Positions 27,901-36,900 of a stretch of 64,000 nt of DNA are shown one piece after another. The stretch is taken from assembly GCF_040954645.1 (NCBI RefSeq), contig NC_092806.1, positions 73,596,141 to 73,660,140 on the forward strand, given 5' to 3'. Origin of the DNA: Diabrotica undecimpunctata. Taxonomy: Eukaryota; Arthropoda; Insecta; Coleoptera; Chrysomelidae. Position 1 is the stretch's first letter; the number at the start of each line of letters is the position of its first letter. A program made the position numbers and the translations under genes. The notes below the pieces were generated by a model that was given only the letters and a program-made list of their open reading frames with translations, searched no databases and was not told the origin of the DNA.

Positions 27901-30900
27901 GCTTCTCTGTTAGTAGTTCTCCGTCCTTGTCTTTGCATATCGTTAGTTTTGGTCTAAATGACTGTGTGCTTTCTTTTATGCTTTTATGCATTCCGTACTC
28001 GTACTATTGCAATAAAATGTTAACTTGCAACATTGCAATAAAACCAATAAACGATAACTTGTTGAGCAGTGCTGATTGAAACAACAGAGCAGTAAAATGT
28101 TATTCATAAAGGTAGTGTAAAATATATCGCCGCTTATCTGGTCCGCTAGTAATAAAGTTACCAGCATTTAATTGCAAAGCGGTCTTCTTAGGTGGAAAAT
28201 ATTATATACGCTTTTTTTGAAAAAAAAAAATGGATTTTTAGGATATGTACCTACACTCAACCTATGGGTCTATAAAAATATACACATTTTAAACTATGCA
28301 ACTATGTGAATTTTTTGATGAAAAAAAAAACGAAAAAATGACGTTTGGGGGATAGATGAAAGGGAGGGGTGGGTTAAAATGGCGCTGCGTCTTATCTTTT
28401 AATCGCGCAAAAAATATAAAAAATTGAATTCTAAAAGTGAGTGCATTTTGCCTATTTTAACGGGGGTACTCTTACACTCATTCTTATCTAAACAGTACTT
28501 GTAGTACAAGATCCCACTGCGGGATCACTACGTTCATAACGTAGTTAATCAAACTCACATTTTTACATACATTTAAAATTAGAAGAATACATTGATAATA
28601 GGTTGCCAGTCAAAAAGTGGCCGCAACATTTTTAATTCAATTAATAGTAATTAATTTTTGAACAAAAATTTTATTCTTAATATGATGATATGTAAGGTTG
28701 CCTGTGAAAAAATGGCCGCAAATTAGGGTTGCCAGCTGTTAAAAATGCGAGGTATCAAAGATAAAGTAAAATAAAGTTAGCACGCAACAACAATGGTTTG
28801 ACAAGTGATAATATGGATATTATTATATATCTATAAATGCATGCTTTAAAAACTCACATTACTGACACTTCAAACCAGTAACGTTGCGCCCTAGCTGTCT
28901 TTTACTTTATCTTTGATACCTCGCGCCTTAACAGCTGGCAACCCTAATCTTCGACCATTTTTTCTCAGGCAACCTTATATCATTATATTAAGAAAAAAAT
29001 GAGCTTTGATTTGATATAAAAAACATGCATATACATCATGAGCAGTGTAATTGATATAAAAAATAAATTAATGAAATAAAATTTTTGTTCAAAAAAATGA
29101 TTAGGTACTATTATTATCAATGTATTTTCCACATATTTATATTATTACCAATGTATTTTCCTTATTTTAAATATGTGTAAAAATGTGAGTTTGATTAACT
29201 ACGTTATGAACGTAATGATCCTGCAGTGGGATCTTAGACTATTAGAAATTTAAAACCACAAATTTCAGATAGATACTTTAGAATAAATCAAGAAGTTTCC
29301 ACATATTGGAGAGGTATTCGAGTTGTTGTAAAACAACATTTGCACTAAATATTAATGTGTTTTGGAATAATTTGTATTAAAGAAAACTAGATTCAAAATA
29401 TTTTTATTTTAGGACACACATTTTTATTAAAATTACTACATTAAATATTATTGATAATTTTAAATCATCCATTACAATTTCAGTAATAGAAATGAGATCA
29501 CTCATTAAGAAAAAGATTACTGTTAGGTATTGTAATAAGTTAAATCAAGTATTTTGTCAATTTTGTCCAAGAGTCTAGTTTTGGTCATAAAAGTCCAAAA
29601 AACACAATGAGGTAATTTAGTAAAGCTATCTAGTTTATATTTAGAAAATGAACAAAGACTTATAAGTTATTACTTCGTTAATACTGAAATCTAGATTAGC
29701 TAATTCTCATAGTTGACATCAATTGCTAACATATTTGAAGTCTATTGAATAATTTGTGTTATTCTTATTTAATGTTGTTATTTTCCTGACGAGGTAAATG
29801 TACAAATAAATATTTTGTAAAAACATTGATTACATTAACAATTAGACAATATAAATGTTGTTGAAAAGCTATTTACTTACATTTCGATTTTTAAATTTCA
29901 TCTGTATACATTTATTTTAACCTATTTTAATTATGACGAATACTTTTTATTCCTTTGTTTTTACCCAAGAAAATGATGGTAAAGTATGTTTGCTAAGGCT
30001 TAGGAATATTTTAACAGGATTCATTGTTGTAAAAATACAACAAAAATTCTTATCTCACTATTAATAACTCAAATAAACTTAATTTTGCAGACTTCTTTCA
30101 TTTTATTAATAAACTGCTTATTAATAAACTGCAGGTGAATAATTTTTGATTTTAAATTACAATTAATATTAGCTATGAGCTTAACCAACACAGTAAAAAA
30201 AATATTACTAAATTTACTAGATAGTTGGGACTGGAATCAGTGAACAGAGTATACTATAAGATGCCTAATATGTGAAATAACTTTAAAGACTTTTTCTTTT
30301 GTCAACTAAAATTAAACATAATTTCCTGAAATTATGTCTTATTCTTTAAACTTAAATATATTCTGTATATCAGCAGCTAATTAAAGTATTAGCAAGACAT
30401 TATTGCAGTTTTCAGAAATTACTATTAACTTTATTATTTTCATTGTACTTATAAAATATAGGTTTATAAATGGCTATTGCTATTATTCATAATACTGTAC
30501 ATTTTTTTTATAAATATATCAATAAACAAACAAAACTAATCTTTTAATAACTGGCCCCAATCTGGGCTAAGTATGAATCTATTCTGCAAACTACCTAAAT
30601 TTACAGCATGTGAAAATTTCCCAATAGAAACTGACATTAAATGTTCATTAAATGATTCCCACTTTACTGCCTCCAATTCATAGTTTAAATTTCCAATCAC
30701 TGCATCAATTTTTCCCGATTTTCTAACAAGAATCTTTCCAATAATTCCTTCCGGGGCATCACCAAGATTAAAGTCACTTTGTTGGTCATCTTTTTTAAAA
30801 CTAAATGAATCTGGCAATTGCCAGAGATCTAGTGTAGGCTTTTGATCATCAAAATTAAGGAAATTATGTTTCAGTAAAGTAACATCGGGCATAACTTCAG

Positions 30901-33900
30901 ATTTGACAGTTTTAAATGAAGGTTCATTCCACTGAATATATTTGAATGAAGATATATTTTCAGAGTCACTGTCACTATCCTCAGTACATTCTTTAATATC
31001 ATTAATAATCTTGTCTTCATGTTTTTTAAAAGCTTCTGTTAATTTTCGTGTATTTACAATTGTTGGCGGAGTTTTTGTTACAGCATCTTGTCTGACTCTG
31101 ACAACAGGAACAATATCTGAAATTATACCTTCTGAAAATACACCCGATGATTGTACATATCTTTGTTTAATTGGTTCTTTATTCCTTCGAGACCTTAATC
31201 TTGCGTTGTCTACACTCGATGGTTTATTCTCAGTTACTGCTTTATTTCTTATTACATTTAAATTTGGTTTATAAAGTTTTTTATGCTGTTTAGTTCCGCC
31301 TAAACTGAGATCGCGAGGTAATTTGATAGACGTTAAACGTTGAGACGATGTATCTTTCACAAAATCTTTTTTAATAAAACTTTTTATGGATAATTTTGAT
31401 ATCTTTGTTTTATCCATCATTAAAATATCCAAACAATAACAACTTTTGCTTGTTAGGTAAATATTATTATTATTATCCTTCTGAAATTTGGATGTCAGAT
31501 GTCAGGGTTATCTATCACGACAAGAAGTTGGATGTGACTAATAACCCGTACCCGTACACACGACAATAATATAAAAAGCAAGAAACTCAATATGTATTAT
31601 AATAAATGTATACTCTTTCTCGTAGCTGAAATAAACCTACTGGTACATACAACAAATTTTTTAAATTAAAATAGAAGAAAAATCATAAATATTGGGAGTA
31701 TATATATTTTTTACATATTTAAAATATAGCAACAAGGGGAAGATTGCATACAACCTTTTATTGTTTGACTTTTCCTATATGTAAAACTACTTACACTCAA
31801 CATTAAACCACAGGATACACCGTGGTGTAGTATGTGATTATACCCCTACACACTCGTCAGTGGACTATAATTTATTTCTGTTAAAATCCTAGTATCAATA
31901 GTACAGAACGTATTTATTATTAACATATTATTTATCAAAAATATAATACTGTAATGATATTACCAGAAAGACCATTTTCCTTTCGTACTTTGCACTGAAT
32001 TTATATTTAAAATTAAATAACATAATTGATTTCTAAAAAGAACCGATTTTTAAACAAGAAAGGAAATGAAGGAAAGATACAACAAATTAAAAGAAACTTT
32101 ATAAGCATAATTTCAAATACAAATCACTGTGGAATTTGCACTTCCTGAATTTAAAAATATCTCTGTTGTATAAAATTGATTGTGTTTAAAACCATGTGAA
32201 AAAATTAGTACATATCTAGTTAAATTATTCGTCCGTCCGGTAGCCACTACCTACTTGAAGGTAGGCAACTTTTGTTACACTTGCGATACAATAATAAACC
32301 TTACTTTAATATTCAGGCGGTATCTGTTTTAAGTTGCGTCGTTGGGTGTGAAGCACATAATCGCATTTTTTTTGCATAAATCGCTCCAAAATATCACTAC
32401 AGATAATAATTTCACTATGCGTGAGTTGTAAAATGTGGGCTTAACTTTTTATTAAACAAAATATGAAAAAAAAATTTTATAATTCGATATTTTCCCCCCA
32501 TTTTCACATATATATCAAGAACTATTAGTTTTATAATAATTTTTGTATCGAACATAAAAGTTTTGTAATTAAATTTTACATAAGACAATGCTAGTTTCAA
32601 ATCTTAAGAATTATTATTATTATTGAATAAATACTAAAAAATTCAAAAAACAATTAAAACAAAAAGGTTTTTTTGTGAGTTTATTTTCATAAATCAAACT
32701 TAGGACCTTGTTCGCAACCTAACAAGTTGCGAAAACCTCGTTATAAGTTCTATGCTTCTTCAAGATATGGCTGCTCCCTTTTTTCTTACGGAAGTCAGGT
32801 GACACGAGTAGACGTTGTGTGCAGATGTGGTGTGAGTGTTAATAGAAGCCAATGATGGGGAGGTGGATTGACCTACATTACATTGCTCAGTGAATGATTC
32901 CTAACCATGTTACAGATTAAAAGTTCTTAGAAATAGCTCTTTGATTCAGCGTGTTTGGGTTATGCAGGCTATTGAAGCGGTATATTGTTTCAAAAGTGTC
33001 AAAGTACTCATCAGGAAGTTCGTTGCCTCTAACTTTAGAAGCTTAGATGGCAGGAATGGAACTTTTTTTAGTTCTGGCGAGTACCTGTCCTCTGTGGCAT
33101 GGTGTCCTAAGAATCTCTTTTGCTTTGGTGTTTGAGCTTTAGATGGTTCTAAGGATGTATATTTTGCTGATGGTTTGAATCCGATTTTGTATTGTAGAGA
33201 TATTGACTAATTGGTGTATTTGTGCTGAAAGATAATCTCGACGTTTGTCCATTGTACTCCTCAGGATTTGCCTTTCAAATTTTTTAAAAATTACTAAAAC
33301 CATTGATTTTTTTTCTACTTCCCTTGCTTATAACTTTAAAACGATTGATTTTGGAGCAAAGTTGTAATAAAATAAAATAGCGACAATTAAATTTTCTATA
33401 AGATACGGCTGGTTAAAAATGTTTTCATTTATTACCGCTGCTGCAAAATAGCAATAAATACAAAAAAGAGGAGGAAATTTCTTTTCTTATTCAATGTTTT
33501 CATCGGATTATTTAGACGGTCTCAAAATATTTTAAAATTATAAACAATATTTTGGCTTATAAACAAATAGAATATCTCGATAACTACTAGCTTAAATTAA
33601 ATTCAGGAAACGGAGTTGGAAAAGACTCGGCAAGACGTATCTAATAAAAGAAAAAAGTTGAATTATGAACAGTGGTTCCTAAGCAACCGGTCAAAGTTAA
33701 CCGGAATTTGCTACGAAGTTATAAACAATAGGATGGTATTATTTAAACCATTAAGTTTTTGTTTCAGAGCTCTTTCTCGATAAAAACTTTCATATATTCA
33801 AGATATTTATAACATATATTATTTATAATTTATATACATTTTATAACATATATAAAAATACCAAAAAAATTAGGTTGAAGCAAACTGAATTGCAAATCGG

Positions 33901-36900
33901 TATACGTAAAAAAATGTATTTTCTCGCCTTGCAATAAAGCAATTTTCTTTATTTTTTTTAAACTGACGTAACTCGAATAGAGCCATCTAAAAAAACGCAT
34001 TAACAAATGCCAGAGAAGCTTTAGTTTTGTTATAAATAAATGAATTTATACTCCAGTCGTCAGAGAGGAAAATCCCACTGAACCACAAAAAATCATACGA
34101 ACAAGCTGAATTTTTCTGAGAATGTTAATTTTGGGACCCAAAACATATGCAAAAAAGTTTACTATTTCCACTTCCCGGTTTCCACCAAAAACCACCTCCC
34201 TTCGTAGGGAAAAAACGGAAAAAATTGATTTACCAAGAATGTGTGCATCATAGAAAAAATTATTTTAAATAAAAAATGTAGCTGAGACAATTTTGAGTAC
34301 TTTTTGTGTAAATTACACATTTTGTGTAAAATAAATTGTCCTTTAACCATCAAAACGACAAAACCATTACTAACAAATTGATTCAAAATACCACACTTCA
34401 ATTTAAATACCAAAATAGTAAATCTTGCCTGAGATTCTGCAATATACTGTAACGAAATAGCCTTTCTCCAATGCGTGGTACGTGTCACAATTCTTAGAAT
34501 GATAAATCTAGAATATTCAAGAGTTGGCATTTCAATAGCGCCCGTCTTCAATGTGCTTTCGACGAGAAGAATAGAGGTGGACTATACCAGAATATTCTAG
34601 TACACAATAACTTGTGTACTAGTATAAGTAGCTCCAATATTAGCTAAGTTAGTTGATAAGATATTATCATGATGTAAACTTATAAATAAATATATCTAGA
34701 TAAATTATAACCGCTCGTTTTATTTAAAAACGGTACAATAATGTGGTCCGAACCTGTATTAATTGAGCATTTTAACCCTCAAAACATAGATCGCTATTTA
34801 AATATACAGGGTGTTCTATTAAAAAATAAAGAAGATGGACTATGCCAGAATTGCATGAATCACCCTGTACATTTAAATTTATATTGAAAAAGCACACATT
34901 GGAATTTAAAAGTTGATGTGTCCCAACATTTTTTATCATTTTCTAAAATACGGACCCAAACAATTTTATTATTTAGGTTATGTTTATATTTAGTTTGTAT
35001 TTTTCATAAGGGGGTGAATAATCATCATAAAAGAAGGAAGGAATATTTCAAGGCATGCTTTAATCACTTTGTTTTTTCGATGGTTCAATATCTCTCTCTA
35101 TAACGATTCCCTATATATCGATAATTCCTCTATAACGATGAAAATAGTAAACGTTGGTTGGTTCGTCATAAGAACAATGTATTAATTCTTTCTCTATACC
35201 GATATCGTTCTCTCTTTATAGCGATAACTTTTTAGCGTTCAATAGTTGATGACAAATGTGTTATTGTGTTTAAAGTTCAGACTACCTGAGTCACGAGTGG
35301 CAAGGTCATTGTCCAGCGGTTGTTTTGTGCTTAAGGAATGCGGCCACCCATTCTACTCTTTCTTATCAGAGAATTAAGTGACTCACGTTTATTGTTAGGG
35401 CGGCGTACCTAACTGTTATCACACAGATGTCATCTATTGACGACTTTTCATTTCCAGTTTGAGTTGTGTCTTAGTGTGTTAACAGTCAACTTGTTTTCGA
35501 AAAAGCGTAAAGTGCTCTCGGTGGAGGAAAAGTTATCGATAACTCGAGCAATAGATAAAGGTGAAAAGCAATCGGATGTCGTTCACTGGACGGGGCTGTC
35601 TCAGTCAACTGTGGCTACGATATGGAAGGACAGAAAAAAGTGGCCTAAAGCGGAGATGGAGGGCGCTAGCAGAAGTTGCGGAAACCTCAGCACGAAGATT
35701 TAGATCGCGCTATGCTTCAGTGGTTCCAGCAGCAGCGTATGAACCATATTCCACTTTCTGGGCCTGTGGCCAGGATAAAAGCTGAGTTTTTTGCAACTGA
35801 ACTTGGAATCGAGAATTTCAAGGCATCTGAGGGTTGGCTGAGCAAGTGGAAGCTGCGGCACAAGATCAACTACGGGCAAGTCAGCGGAGAGGCTCGCGAT
35901 GTTAACAAAAACGTAACGGATGATTGGCTAGAAAACGTGTGGCCTGGACTGAAGGCACGATATGCGTCAGACGACATTTTCAATGCGGATGAGACTGGAT
36001 TGTTTTTTAAAATGACCCCAAACAGAACTTTAAAATTTAAATTGGAAAAGTGCGTTGGTGGAAAGCTCTCTAAGGAACGCATTACAGTTTTAGTGGCAGC
36101 TAACATGACAGGTTCGGTGAAGCGAAAATTGTTAGTGATAAGGAAGTCGAAAAACCCGCGTTGCTTTAAAAGCATAAAAAATCTACCGGTGACCTATAAA
36201 GCAAACAAGAGTGCGTGGATGACCTCAGAAATTTTTGAAGAAGCGATAAGAAAGTGGGATATCGAGCTTAAAGGGAACAAAATTCTTTTGCTTGTAGACA
36301 ATTGTCCTGCTCATCCTCTATTGCGCGACCTTCAAAACATCGAACTCTGTTTTCTGCCAGCAAACACAACGAGTGTCCTTCAGCCCATGGACCAAAGTGT
36401 CATCAAGAGTTTGAAAAGCCATTACAGGAAAAGACTTTTGATGGAATTGGTTGAGAATAATGGAGATCTTAAACTTAACATTCTTGACGCCATCCTAATG
36501 ATTAGTAAATCCTGGGACGAGGTGACGAACAATACAATAAATCATTCCTTCAAACACGCAAGATGGCTGGAAGATCAAGGATTGACTGATGATGAAGATG
36601 ACCTGCCATTAGATGTTTGGGCCAGACAGTTTGAACTTACTATCACCTAGGGACCGGAAGAGCTAACAGATTTTGAAGAAGTTGTTGAAAATGTAGCTAC
36701 AACATCTGGACTTTCTGACAAGGACATCCTGCAAGCAGTTCGTGTAGAAGAAGAAGAAAACAGTGACTCGGAAGTGGAAGCAGAGCCAGAACCAGCTCCG
36801 ACCCCTCAGCAGCCATTGGATGCGGCAAGAGTACTGCATCGATTCTTCATCCACCAGGAAAACTATATGAGTGCTGTGGAAGATTCGATGCATCTTCAGG

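Noticed and set aside
31421..31432. Longer N-terminus for POLR3D
   Set aside because: The upstream start is TTG; two ATG codons follow within 15 bases.
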